A stretch of DNA of 64,000 nucleotides from CAYMZZ01 sp046297935 (GTDB taxonomy: Bacteria > Bacteroidota > Bacteroidia > Chitinophagales > Chitinophagaceae): positions 372,001 to 436,000 of the forward strand of contig JBKBHA010000002.1 in assembly GCA_046297935.1 (NCBI GenBank), written 5' to 3'. This document shows, one piece after another, positions 26,323 through 34,378 of the stretch; position 1 is the stretch's first letter; every line of letters starts with the position of its first letter. Made by a program: the position numbers and the translations under genes. The notes beneath the pieces are model-generated. The model saw only the letters and a program-made list of their open reading frames with translations, was not told the origin of the DNA and did no database searches.

Positions 26323-26591
26323 GTCTTCGTTTTTTTTAGTTCAAAATGAGATTAACACAGTAATAGTTTCAAAAATGAAACCATAAGAGCCAAAATGCAG
26401 GCCGGAATACTGGCTTTTAAGACATGGCGTTAATCGCTATATGAAGCCGGTTCAACCACAGAAGTCTAGACTCCTGTGGGTGGAAAACTTGATTTATTGC
26501 TTGCTACACAGTCTTTAACATTTTATAGGGAAAACAAATGACAGGTTGCACGTCCTTTGCACGTTAATACACAGGTGTGTAAAACCATCCC
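26323..26591. other. intergenic region with an inverted repeat
   Basis: No gene seen. An inverted repeat at 26456-26479 has arms CCACAG / CTGTGG around the inner palindrome AGTCTAGACT (one mismatched pair). It lies between the divergent CHRD and TonB-like genes and could be an operator or a terminator-like hairpin. Confidence 0.4.
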
Positions 26592-26622
26592 TTTCACGGG
26601 CGAGCCTCAATTAATATATTTG
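26592..26622 (+). promoter_or_regulatory. promoter TTTC-N19-TATATTTG of the TonB-like gene
   Basis: TTTC at 26592-26595 (around position 26594) and a perfect TATATTTG at 26615-26622 lie at about the standard spacing. The box ends 1 nt before the ATG at 26624, so transcription would start at or after that codon; the ATG at 26642 is the likely real start. Confidence 0.5.
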
Positions 26623-26641
26623 TATGAACAACGTGATAACC

Positions 26642-27508
26642 ATGTCCGCGCAATTGGAGTCAAAATATCGCCAGCAGGCGCTGCTGATCACCGCCGCTTT
26701 AGCAGCAGTAATGGTGGCACTCATGTTTTTACTGAAATGGGGGCTACCGGAAATTATCAAACCCGAACCTGAATTAGGCGTGTTGGTAGAATTGAATCTG
26801 CCGGAAGAAGAAATGCTGACCTCTCCTGCTGCAGGCGGCGGCGGCGGTGGCAATCCGGTTCAGGCCGCGGGCCCCGCTGGCATTGCCGATCCGGTTCCAC
26901 CAAGTCCCGGCACCGAAGATGATGCCCGCGATGTGGAAGAAAGTGAAGACAAATCGCAACCAGCGATTTTAAAACCTGATGTGCCGAAGCCGGAAGCAAA
27001 AAAATTAAACGAAAATAAATCGGTAGTAAAAACCAAACCGGTGGAAGATCCCCCACCTCCTGCCCCGCCCAAACCAAAGGCGGTGGCCGGACGCACACTC
27101 ACCGGCAGTGGTAACGGTGGTGGTGCTGCTCAGGACTATGATCGAAGCGGAGGGGCAGGCACGGGTTACGGCGTAGGAAATGGAAGCGGTAGCGGAGGTG
27201 GTACCGGCTCAGGAGCCGGCGGTGGTAATGGCTCCGGCGTTGGAAGCGGAAACGGTCCACGCGTTTTTGGCGATCGCAGAATCGTGCAGAGCTATAGCTT
27301 TTCAGGTAACCTCGATAAAGCAACCGTGTATGCTGAAGTGAAAGTAAACGCCGATGGCATCGGCCAGTTTATTGGCTTTGCCAAGAACTCCACTACCACC
27401 AGTTCTGCCTATCGAACAGAAATTGTGAACTATCTGCGTAAAATAAAATTCAATAAATCAGATCACGAGTCGAATGTGGTGGTGCAGTTTAATTTTAAAG
27501 TGAACTAG
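26642..27508 (+). CDS. TonB-like energy transducer protein
   Basis: 288 residues from the ATG at 26642. One N-terminal membrane helix (about 16-36), an acidic and proline-rich stretch (PVPPSPGTEDD, KPDVPKPEAKK, VEDPPPPAPPKPK), a long glycine/serine-rich segment (GTGYGVGNGSGSGGGTGSG) and a C-terminal globular part of about 75 residues with VYAEVKVNADGIGQFIGFAK and VVVQFNFKVN. This is the layout of TonB-type proteins that span the periplasm and pull on outer-membrane receptors. No exbB or exbD gene is adjacent. A heptamer repeat array begins at the first base after the stop codon. Confidence 0.72.
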   Translation: MSAQLESKYRQQALLITAALAAVMVALMFLLKWGLPEIIKPEPELGVLVELNLPEEEMLTSPAAGGGGGGNPVQAAGPAGIADPVPPSPGTEDDARDVEESEDKSQPAILKPDVPKPEAKKLNENKSVVKTKPVEDPPPPAPPKPKAVAGRTLTGSGNGGGAAQDYDRSGGAGTGYGVGNGSGSGGGTGSGAGGGNGSGVGSGNGPRVFGDRRIVQSYSFSGNLDKATVYAEVKVNADGIGQFIGFAKNSTTTSSAYRTEIVNYLRKIKFNKSDHESNVVVQFNFKVN

Positions 27509-27571
27509 AGGTGAGAGGTGAGAAGTGAGAGGTGAGAGGTGAAAGGTGAAAGGTGGAAAGTGGTAAGTGAA
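27509..27571 (+). repeat. heptamer array (AGGTGAG), 9 units
   Basis: Nine 7-bp units (AGGTGAG, AGGTGAA, AAGTGAG and variants), starting directly after the TonB-like stop codon. It is the reverse complement of the array at 27625-27687, so the two can pair in RNA as a long imperfect hairpin. Confidence 0.92.
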
Positions 27572-27600
27572 TAGCCTTGAAAGTTTCTAGCGGTGGCTTT

Positions 27601-27615
27601 TGTCATTAAATGACA
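27601..27615. repeat. palindrome between the two facing heptamer arrays
   Basis: TGTCATT-A-AATGACA, a perfect 7-bp inverted repeat inside the 53-nt spacer; would form a small hairpin in the loop of the larger one. Confidence 0.6.
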
Positions 27616-27624
27616 TATAGCCAC

Positions 27625-27687
27625 TCCCCTTTCACCTCTAACTTCTCACCTCTCACCTCTCACCTCTCACCTCTCACCTTTCAACCC
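27625..27687 (+). repeat. heptamer array (TCACCTC), 9 units, facing the previous one
   Basis: Seven-base units, mostly TCACCTC, ending 6 nt before the folC start codon. An open frame runs through it (from 27610) but would give an N-terminus of repeat-derived SPLTSHL units not found in FolC, so it is taken as leader sequence. Same unit as the array at 20461-20647. Confidence 0.92.
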
Positions 27688-27693
27688 CCTCCC

Positions 27694-28986
27694 TTGACCT
27701 CCTACGACCAAACTCTGTCTTTTCTCTACGAACAATTGCCGGCTTTCAGTCGCATTGGCCCGGCGGCTTACAAGGGAAGTCTGGATAACACTATAGCACT
27801 CTGCCAGCATTTGGGAAATCCTGAGAAGAAATTCAAGTCGATTCATATTGCCGGCACAAATGGAAAAGGTTCTGTGAGCCATATGCTGGCTTCGATACTA
27901 CAGACTGCCGGCTACAAAACCGGATTGTACACCTCACCCCACCTGCACGACTTCAGAGAACGTTTCCGAATCGATGGGAAAATGATGGACAAAGATTGGG
28001 TAGTTGCCTTCGTGGAAAAGATCCGCAATCAGTTACCTCTCATACAGCCAAGTTTTTTTGAAATAACGGTGGCCATGGCCTTCGACTGGTTTGCCGAACA
28101 GGAGGTGGACATTGCAGTGATTGAAACCGGCATGGGTGGCCGGCTGGATAGCACCAATGTGTTAACGCCGGAGCTTTCAGTGATTACCAATATTGGCTGG
28201 GATCATAGTAATTTTTTGGGCGACAGCCTAGCGAAAATCGCTTTCGAGAAAGCCGGTATCATCAAACAGCAGGTGCCAGTGGTGATTGGTGAAGTGTTGC
28301 CAGAAACACTTCCAGTTTTTGAATCGGCGGCTGATCGTGCCAATGTTCCGCTGGTAATTGCCAGCCGACATTGGCAGGTGGCAGATTGGCGATGGGAACA
28401 TGGCTATTTGATGGTAGATGTGGCGGAGCAAAATCATAGCGACCAGCGACATTTTAAACTCGATCTCCCTGGATTGTACCAGACACGTAATCTGCTCACC
28501 GTACTCGAAGCCTGCAAGCAGTTGAGAAAACTTGGCTGGGTGTTGCCAGATCAGGTATTGCACCAGGCTCTTGCGGAGGTCAGAACCCGAACGGGATTGT
28601 CGGGTCGTTGGCAAAAGATCGGGTCAGAACCAGATATCATCCTGGATGTTGCCCATAACGAACCAGGTATGCGCCTGCTGGTAGAACAACTCGAGCTACT
28701 CAACTTCCATCAGCTTCACATCATCATCGGAATGGTAAGCGACAAAGACCCTGAGCCAGTGCTCAGGCTGTTGCCCAAACAAGCGCATTACTTTTTTACC
28801 CAGGCATCTATTCCGCGGGCTATGCCGGCAAAGGAACTTCAACAGCGCTCAGCAGCCTTTCAGTTGCAGGGTGATTGTTGGCCGGATGTAAACGCCGCAT
28901 TGAGTAAAGCGAAGGAACTGGCTAGGCCTGATGATTTGATACTGGTATGCGGCAGCATTTTTCTTGTAGCAGAAGTGCATCATTAA
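27694..28986 (+). CDS. folC: bifunctional folylpolyglutamate synthase / dihydrofolate synthase
   Basis: 430 residues if begun at the TTG at 27694, which yields the usual N-terminus (TSYDQTLSFLYEQLPAFSRIG). The Mur-ligase ATP loop is HIAGTNGKGSVSHMLASIL; other signatures are GLYTSPHLHDFRERFRIDG, AVIETGMGGRLDSTN, NIGWDHSNFLGDSLAKIAFEKAGI and LDVAHNEPG. The enzyme adds L-glutamate to dihydropteroate and folates. A longer frame starting at 27610 is built from heptamer repeats and is rejected. The leader thus contains a potential large hairpin made of two facing repeat arrays, which may affect translation of this TTG-initiated gene. Confidence 0.9.
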   Translation: MTSYDQTLSFLYEQLPAFSRIGPAAYKGSLDNTIALCQHLGNPEKKFKSIHIAGTNGKGSVSHMLASILQTAGYKTGLYTSPHLHDFRERFRIDGKMMDKDWVVAFVEKIRNQLPLIQPSFFEITVAMAFDWFAEQEVDIAVIETGMGGRLDSTNVLTPELSVITNIGWDHSNFLGDSLAKIAFEKAGIIKQQVPVVIGEVLPETLPVFESAADRANVPLVIASRHWQVADWRWEHGYLMVDVAEQNHSDQRHFKLDLPGLYQTRNLLTVLEACKQLRKLGWVLPDQVLHQALAEVRTRTGLSGRWQKIGSEPDIILDVAHNEPGMRLLVEQLELLNFHQLHIIIGMVSDKDPEPVLRLLPKQAHYFFTQASIPRAMPAKELQQRSAAFQLQGDCWPDVNAALSKAKELARPDDLILVCGSIFLVAEVHH

Positions 28987-28989
28987 TCT

Positions 28990-29532
28990 TCAGTACAAAC
29001 CCAGTTTTCGAAGCGCATAAAATATACAGCTGGCGTGCATCGATTGCACGATTTCATTGCGCTCCAACCGTCCTTTTAACTCATCGATCGAAATCAGCTC
29101 AATCTGAATTTCCTCGTTATGATCCAGCTCCTGCTCGGCAGTGCGCGTGCCTCCTGTTGCCAAAAACATATGCATCAGATTGTTGTTGGTAGAAGGGTTG
29201 GCCGAAATCTTACCCAGGTATTCCAGCTTTTCAAATTCGTAGCCTGTTTCCTCTTTTAGCTCGCGTCGTATGGCGACCTCAAGGTTGGCATCGGTGTCGT
29301 CTACGCAACCGCCGGGTATTTCGAGACAGACCTCTCCCAGTGCATGGCGGTATTGTCGTTCCATAATCACCTGCCCATCTTTGGTGATGGCCACAGCGGT
29401 AACCCAGGTCGGAAATTCGTATACATAGTAAGGCTCCACTATCTTGCCGTCGGGCGTTTCACAACGATCGCGCCTTACCTTAAACCATAAATCAGAAAAC
29501 AGATACTCAGAGCTCAGGATACGCCATTTCAT
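28990..29532 (-). CDS. NUDIX hydrolase
   Basis: 180 residues from the ATG at 29532. The Nudix box reads from G in GEVCLEIPGG through REL..EETGYE (GGCVDDTDANLEVAIRRELK then EETGYE), with the glutamates that bind Mg2+ present. The N-terminal YVYEFPTWVTAVAITKDG and EVCLEIPGG resemble ADP-ribose pyrophosphatases, so hydrolysis of ADP-sugars is likely but not proven. Last gene of a probable minus-strand operon with the bacillithiol transferase (35-nt gap) and FKBP genes. Confidence 0.87.
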   Translation of the reverse strand: MKWRILSSEYLFSDLWFKVRRDRCETPDGKIVEPYYVYEFPTWVTAVAITKDGQVIMERQYRHALGEVCLEIPGGCVDDTDANLEVAIRRELKEETGYEFEKLEYLGKISANPSTNNNLMHMFLATGGTRTAEQELDHNEEIQIELISIDELKGRLERNEIVQSMHASCIFYALRKLGLY

Positions 29533-29567
29533 GCTGATCTTGTATTTCGAAAACGAAAAAGAAGAAA

Positions 29568-30104
29568 CTACCAACCCATTCGGTGGCGTAGCCCGGTAAT
29601 ATGGGCTACATGATGTTTGCCATGCCAGGCATACATGCCCAGCAAAAACCAAAGGCGAAGTGTTCGCTTATGTTCGGGATGAAATACAGTACGATTATTC
29701 CATTCCTCATCGGTCACGTATTTCAATGCTTCGTACCAGCGTGCATGCAATGCATGCAACAGCGTAATAGAAATATTGACCGGAAGTTTATCTACATCGT
29801 GCAGCTCGGCCCAAAGACCTTCTTCATATGTTTTGATGGTTGGATTGTCTTCCGTTAATGCCAACTTGAACCGGCAATAGGCATTTATATGCGAATCGGC
29901 AATATGGTGCACAAGTTGATGAACTGTCCACCCACCCTCACGATAAGGTGTACGAAGCTGTGCTTCGTCCAGATTGAGCAACGCATTTTCAAGCGTTACC
30001 GGCAAAAACTTAATGTCTGCTAGCCATTCCACTTTCTGCTCAATAGAAAAAGGTTGCGCTTCATATTTTCCGATAGGATAGCGCGCATCAATCAGTGTAG
30101 GCAT
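29568..30104 (-). CDS. YfiT/BstA-like bacillithiol transferase (DinB superfamily)
   Basis: 178 residues from the ATG at 30104, giving the typical N-terminus (DARYPIGKY). A four-helix DinB/YfiT bundle carries metal-binding histidines in GWTVHQLVHHIADSHINAY and MYAWHGKHHVAHI. The opening and the HHIADSHIN motif are the hallmark of the YfiT group, which in bacillithiol-making organisms acts as a thiol transferase for electrophile detoxification. bshB1 and bshC in this window support that role. Ten nucleotides separate it from the FKBP gene. Confidence 0.87.
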   Translation of the reverse strand: MPTLIDARYPIGKYEAQPFSIEQKVEWLADIKFLPVTLENALLNLDEAQLRTPYREGGWTVHQLVHHIADSHINAYCRFKLALTEDNPTIKTYEEGLWAELHDVDKLPVNISITLLHALHARWYEALKYVTDEEWNNRTVFHPEHKRTLRLWFLLGMYAWHGKHHVAHITGLRHRMGW

Positions 30105-30114
30105 AATATTTTGT

Positions 30115-30552
30115 TTAGGAAACAACAGATAACAATTCCACTTCAAACAAGAGTGTTGCACCTCCGGGAATATCAGGTGCTGCGCCCCGGTCTCCATAGG
30201 CAAGCGCAGAAGGAATCCATATCCTCCAGTGACTCCCTTCGCGCATCATTGGTATAACAATTTGCCAACCTCGTATCAATGATCGCAAAGGTGCGGTAAA
30301 TGGTTGGTTGCGGCGAAAACTGCTATCAAACTCCTTACCGTCAAGCAACGCACCGCGGTAATGAGCCTTCACGGTCGAATTGGCTGTGGGCATTGCGCCG
30401 GTCCCCTCTTTCAATATCTCGTATTGTATTCCATCGGGAAGACTCACCACTCCTGGCTTATCCTTGTTAATATTCATAAAGGCTTCGCCCGCACTTTTTT
30501 GGGCTTCAATCTTGCCTTTCATAAACTGCTTTAGTTTATTTTGAATGCTCAT
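30115..30552 (-). CDS. FKBP-type peptidyl-prolyl cis-trans isomerase
   Basis: 145 residues: an N-terminal helical part (about 1-35, no signal peptide, so probably cytoplasmic) and an FKBP domain with VKAHYRGALLDGKEFDSSFR, LIRGWQIVIPMMREGSHWRI and IPSALAYGDRGA-P-DIPGGATLLFEVELL. It speeds proline isomerisation in folding proteins. Probably the first gene of the FKBP / bacillithiol transferase / NUDIX operon on the minus strand. Confidence 0.92.
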   Translation of the reverse strand: MSIQNKLKQFMKGKIEAQKSAGEAFMNINKDKPGVVSLPDGIQYEILKEGTGAMPTANSTVKAHYRGALLDGKEFDSSFRRNQPFTAPLRSLIRGWQIVIPMMREGSHWRIWIPSALAYGDRGAAPDIPGGATLLFEVELLSVVS

Positions 30553-30617
30553 AGAATGTTGCTTTCAGGGTTCAGGAATCAGATCTGAATGAAGCGGATT
30601 TGCTGCACCTGCTTCGG

Positions 30618-31382
30618 TTAGCCTTCTCTGAGTGAATGTCCGGTCAGGTCGATAAAAACGTCTTCGAGGTTGGCCTGTTTTACTTCTTTCGGTTTTTCAA
30701 ATCCACGGGCTACCAGGTCATCAATCATTTTATCAGGCGTATCAAGCGCCACAATTTGTCCTTTGTCGATAATGGCAATCCGGTCGCAGAGATATTCGGC
30801 TTCGTCCATATAATGGGTGGTAATGATCACGGTGGTGCCTCTTTCCCGAATCTGGCGAATCAATTCCCATAAGCTACGACGAGCCTGGGGATCGAGACCC
30901 GTGGTGGGTTCATCAAGGAAAATGATCCGGGGGCTATTGATAAGCGTGGTAGCTACCGAAAAACGTTGTTTTTGGCCGCCACTAAGTTCTTTGAATTTGG
31001 CTTTGGCTTTATCTTTCAGGTTCACTGATTCCAGCAGCTCCATTGGAGCCACCGGTTTATTATACAAACCGGAAAATAGTTCGATCAGTTGCACCAGATT
31101 CAATCCGGGATAGTAGCCACTGCTTTGCAACTGTACCCCAATTACTTTCTTTATTTCACTTGGCTGTGTATCCAGATCAAGTCCGTCAACCATCACTTTT
31201 CCACTGGTTTTCTGACGAAGCGTTTCAATAATTTCAAGGGTGGTCGACTTGCCGGCACCGTTGGGTCCCAGCAGGCCAAAAATTTCACCTTCTTTTACCT
31301 GGAAAGAAATTCCTTTGACCGCCTGAAAATTGCCGTAATTTTTTACGAGATTTTGAACATCAATGATGACCTGGTTCTGCAT
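30618..31382 (-). CDS. ABC transporter ATP-binding protein (CcmA/DrrA-like)
   Basis: 254 residues with Walker A GLLGPNGAGKST, Q-loop GVQLQSSGYYPGL, signature LSGGQKQRFSVA, Walker B IIFLDEPTTGLD and switch His in VIITTHYMDEAEYL. The sequence fits ABC-2-type exporters (drug or polysaccharide). No permease gene is adjacent on either side in this window (a CAP-domain gene and the FKBP gene flank it), so the partner is unknown. Confidence 0.9.
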   Translation of the reverse strand: MQNQVIIDVQNLVKNYGNFQAVKGISFQVKEGEIFGLLGPNGAGKSTTLEIIETLRQKTSGKVMVDGLDLDTQPSEIKKVIGVQLQSSGYYPGLNLVQLIELFSGLYNKPVAPMELLESVNLKDKAKAKFKELSGGQKQRFSVATTLINSPRIIFLDEPTTGLDPQARRSLWELIRQIRERGTTVIITTHYMDEAEYLCDRIAIIDKGQIVALDTPDKMIDDLVARGFEKPKEVKQANLEDVFIDLTGHSLREG

Positions 31383-31431
31383 GGCAGCAATTTAGGCAAA
31401 TTATTCGCCCGCCGAAGGAGAGTTGCTGCAT

Positions 31432-31890
31432 TTATTCCACAAAAAGCTGCGTGTAGTACTTCTGCCCATCCTTATCTTCCGCCACCCCTATTCCTATCAA
31501 ACGAAAATTGCCCAGCATATTCTGGCGATGCCCTGGCGAATTCTTCCAGCCCTCCACAATTTCTGCTACAGAGGTGGTGCCATAAGCCACATTTTCTGCT
31601 ATGCTGGCATAAGGCGATTTAAGCATTTTTCTGGCCTCTTTTTCGCGAGCCTTAAAGTCTTTATGACCAAAGGGTACCCGTCCGCTTGCCATTGCTTCGC
31701 TGTGGCGACGCGCAATGAGCGAAAGACTATCGTTTAAAACAAAAGGCTTTTTGCTGCGCGACTTCCGGAAATCATTGGTCAGCTTCAACACTTCTTTTTC
31801 TGCCGATTCCGGATCAGACAGCGTAGTGGTCAGTGAAAGCAGCCCCGTAGCCAACAACAGCAGACCTAAAAATCGAACAGTTCGAATCAT
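31432..31890 (-). CDS. CAP (SCP/PR-1) domain secreted protein
   Basis: 152 residues with an N-terminal signal or anchor (about 1-24) and a short CAP domain: LTNDFRKSRSKKPFVLNDSL, ARRHSEAMASGRVPFGH, AENVAYGT and the GHRQNMLGNFRLIGIGVAE block. Cavity histidines are present (RRHSEAM, SPGHRQN). Bacterial members of this size are extracytoplasmic with unclear function. Confidence 0.87.
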   Translation of the reverse strand: MIRTVRFLGLLLLATGLLSLTTTLSDPESAEKEVLKLTNDFRKSRSKKPFVLNDSLSLIARRHSEAMASGRVPFGHKDFKAREKEARKMLKSPYASIAENVAYGTTSVAEIVEGWKNSPGHRQNMLGNFRLIGIGVAEDKDGQKYYTQLFVE

Positions 31891-31924
31891 GTCTCAAATT
31901 AATACAGTGCCTGTATAAGGAAAG

Positions 31925-32941
31925 TTAAATCTGTGCAGCCATACAGCCATCGAGTTCATCCATCATGTTACGGCTGCCGATAAACATTGGAGTGCGTTGA
32001 TGCAGTTCGGTTGGAACAATATCCAGTATTCGCCTGCTGCCATCCGTGGCGCGGCCGCCAGCCACTTCCACTATAAAGGCAAAGGGATTGCATTCGTAGA
32101 GAAGTCTCAATTTTCCCCTGGGCTTGTCTACAGTACCTGGATACATAAATATACCGCCCTTTATCAGGTTGCGATGCACATCCGACACCATACTCCCGAT
32201 ATATCGCTGCGTGTATGGGCCTCCAGTGGCTTTTTCTTTTTTCTGACAAAGGGTTATATAATCCTGCACTCCTTTGGGATAGCGGAAGAAATTGCCGTGA
32301 TTCACGGAATAAATTGTTCCCTGCGGCGGACATTGAATATCGGGATGGCTCAGGGTAAATTCACCAATGGATGGGTCGAGCGTAAAACCATTCACACCCC
32401 GGCGGGTAGCGTATACCAACATGGTGGATGAACCGTAAACGATATAACCCGCAGCTACCTGCTTCACACCCGCCTGCAGAAAATCTTCCCGCGCCGCCAG
32501 TTCGCCCTTGCCCGTTACGCGTCGATAGATACCGAAAATGGTGCCGATAGAAACGTTAACGTCGATATTCCCACTACCATCGAGGGGATCGAACAGGCAG
32601 ACATATTTGGAGTTACGACTGACAGCATCGTCGAAAGCCACGTATTCATCCAGCTCTTCGCTGGCAATGCCAGCACAACTGATGCCATGCCTTAATACTC
32701 CCATGAATTGCTCGTTGGCAAAAACGTCCAGCTTTTTCACATCCTCCCCCTGTACGTTTACACTGCCTGCATCGCCCAGGATATCAACCAGGCCGGCCTT
32801 GTTCACTTCCACATTCACCCTTTTGGCCGCAAGGCCCAGGTCCCGAAGCAAATTGCTTAATTCGCCGGTAGCATGTGGGAAATCGCGTAATTGCTGGATA
32901 GTAAACTCGTCGAGGGTCAGGATCTTTCGGTTCAATGGCAT
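31925..32941 (-). CDS. fbp: fructose-1,6-bisphosphatase class I
   Basis: 338 residues from the ATG at 32941. Class I signatures: CAGIASEELDEYV for metal binding, the FDPLDGSGNIDVNVSIGTIF block, YSVNHGNFFRYPKGVQ, RYIGSMVSDVHRNLIKGGIF and LRLLYECNPFAFIVEVAGG. It releases the 1-phosphate of fructose-1,6-bisphosphate in gluconeogenesis. The frame continues 52 codons upstream, but the shorter start follows a TACATTTG box by 22 nt. Divergent from the aspartokinase gene, sharing about 160 nt of intergenic space. Confidence 0.94.
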   Translation of the reverse strand: MPLNRKILTLDEFTIQQLRDFPHATGELSNLLRDLGLAAKRVNVEVNKAGLVDILGDAGSVNVQGEDVKKLDVFANEQFMGVLRHGISCAGIASEELDEYVAFDDAVSRNSKYVCLFDPLDGSGNIDVNVSIGTIFGIYRRVTGKGELAAREDFLQAGVKQVAAGYIVYGSSTMLVYATRRGVNGFTLDPSIGEFTLSHPDIQCPPQGTIYSVNHGNFFRYPKGVQDYITLCQKKEKATGGPYTQRYIGSMVSDVHRNLIKGGIFMYPGTVDKPRGKLRLLYECNPFAFIVEVAGGRATDGSRRILDIVPTELHQRTPMFIGSRNMMDELDGCMAAQI

Positions 32942-32963
32942 GGGCTGTGCAGTTAGATTCGAA

Positions 32964-32971
32964 CAAATGTA
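32964..32971 (-). promoter_or_regulatory. -7 box TACATTTG for fbp
   Basis: Perfect TAnnTTTG on the minus strand, with TTGG at about 20 nt upstream as a weak -33 element; 22 nt before the fbp ATG. Confidence 0.45.
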
Positions 32972-33099
32972 AGGAAGTTTGGAGATGCCCGCCAACAGGA
33001 AGTGTGGCCTATACACAGTGAAGGAAAAGGCTGCTCTTTTTCGTGACAGAGAGGCCGCATAAGGTTTTTGTAAACCAAAGATTTGCGAACTTCGCATTC

Positions 33100-34362
33100 A
33101 TGAAAGTATTCAAGTTTGGCGGGGCTTCAGTAAACAGCATCGAACGGATCGGACAGGTGGCAGCAATTCTAAAATCGATGGAGAAAGAAAGGCTGCTCGT
33201 GGTGATTTCAGCAATGGGCAAGACTACCAATGCGCTGGAGAAAGTAGCAGAAGCCTTTTTCGCAGGGCGGACAGATGAATCGCTTCAGTTATTTGAGCAG
33301 GTCAAGCAACAACACTTACAAACGGCCAAATATCTGTTGGTCACCGAATACCTGGCCTGCGAAAAACAGCTCAGGGATTTTTTTACAGAAGTGGAGTGGC
33401 TCCTGCACGACCGTCCGGTTCGGGGCTTTGATTATTATTATGATCAGATCGTGTGTGTAGGCGAATTACTTTCAACGGCTATTGTGAGTCATTATCTGAA
33501 TGAATCAGGACTTTCCAATCAATGGCTCGATGTCAGGGACATCATCCGAACAGATGATAATTTCAGGGACGCCACGATCGATTGGGAATATACTTCCCGA
33601 CAGGTGGATGAGCAGGTCAGGCCATTGCTGGAAAAGGGCCGGCTGCTGTTGACCCAGGGTTATATTGGATCTACCGACGAAAATGAAAGCACCACACTGG
33701 GGCGCGAAGGGAGCGATTATACTGCTGCCATTTTTGCTAACCTGCTTAATGCAGAAAGTCTGAGCATCTGGAAAGACGTGGAAAGTGTGATGAACGCAGA
33801 TCCCAAACAATTTCCTGCCGCGGTTCCTATTCACGAATTGAATTATGCCGAAGTGATCGAGATGGCATTTTACGGAGCACAAGTCATCCACCCCAAAACG
33901 ATCAAGCCTCTTCAAAACAAGAGCATACCGCTTTACGTAAAATGTTTCCTCGACCCTAATCTTCCGGGTACGCATATCCATAACCAATCGATACCTCCCC
34001 TGCCACCGATTATCGTGTTGAAAGAAAATCAGGTATTGATTGATCTGCAATCGCGCGACTTTTCATTTATTGGTGAGCACCATGTGGGCCAGTTGTATAA
34101 ACTGATGGAAGAACTGAAGATTAAGCCTAACCTCACCCAGATGGGAGCCATCCGCTTCCGATGCGTGCTTGATTTACATGAGGAGAAAATTCAGAAACTG
34201 GCACTGGCTGCTTCCAGTTTTGCCGATGTGCAGGTACTAAAGGGATATTCGCTGTTAACGGTTCGGCATTACACCGATGCGATGCTACAGGAATTGACCC
34301 GTGGCAAGGAGATCATGCTGCGACAACAAACACCTGAAACCGTTCAGGCGCTGATGAAATAA
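33100..34362 (+). CDS. aspartate kinase
   Basis: 420 residues from the ATG at 33100. The kinase signature VFKFGGASVNS opens the protein, followed by VISAMGKTTNALE, the substrate region TLGREGSDYTAAIFANLLNA and SIWKDVESVMNADP, and LNYAEVIEMAFYGAQVIHPK. A C-terminal part (about 290-420) has ACT-like features (FSFIGEHHVGQLY) but is shorter than in classical LysC. It phosphorylates aspartate for lysine, threonine and methionine synthesis. No homoserine dehydrogenase domain is fused. Confidence 0.9.
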   Translation: MKVFKFGGASVNSIERIGQVAAILKSMEKERLLVVISAMGKTTNALEKVAEAFFAGRTDESLQLFEQVKQQHLQTAKYLLVTEYLACEKQLRDFFTEVEWLLHDRPVRGFDYYYDQIVCVGELLSTAIVSHYLNESGLSNQWLDVRDIIRTDDNFRDATIDWEYTSRQVDEQVRPLLEKGRLLLTQGYIGSTDENESTTLGREGSDYTAAIFANLLNAESLSIWKDVESVMNADPKQFPAAVPIHELNYAEVIEMAFYGAQVIHPKTIKPLQNKSIPLYVKCFLDPNLPGTHIHNQSIPPLPPIIVLKENQVLIDLQSRDFSFIGEHHVGQLYKLMEELKIKPNLTQMGAIRFRCVLDLHEEKIQKLALAASSFADVQVLKGYSLLTVRHYTDAMLQELTRGKEIMLRQQTPETVQALMK

Positions 34363-34378
34363 AGAAGGAAGCACCTGT

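Noticed and set aside
27610..27693. Longer N-terminus for folC
   Set aside because: It is a translation of the heptamer array (SPLTSHL units) and unlike FolC; the TTG at 27694 gives the expected start.
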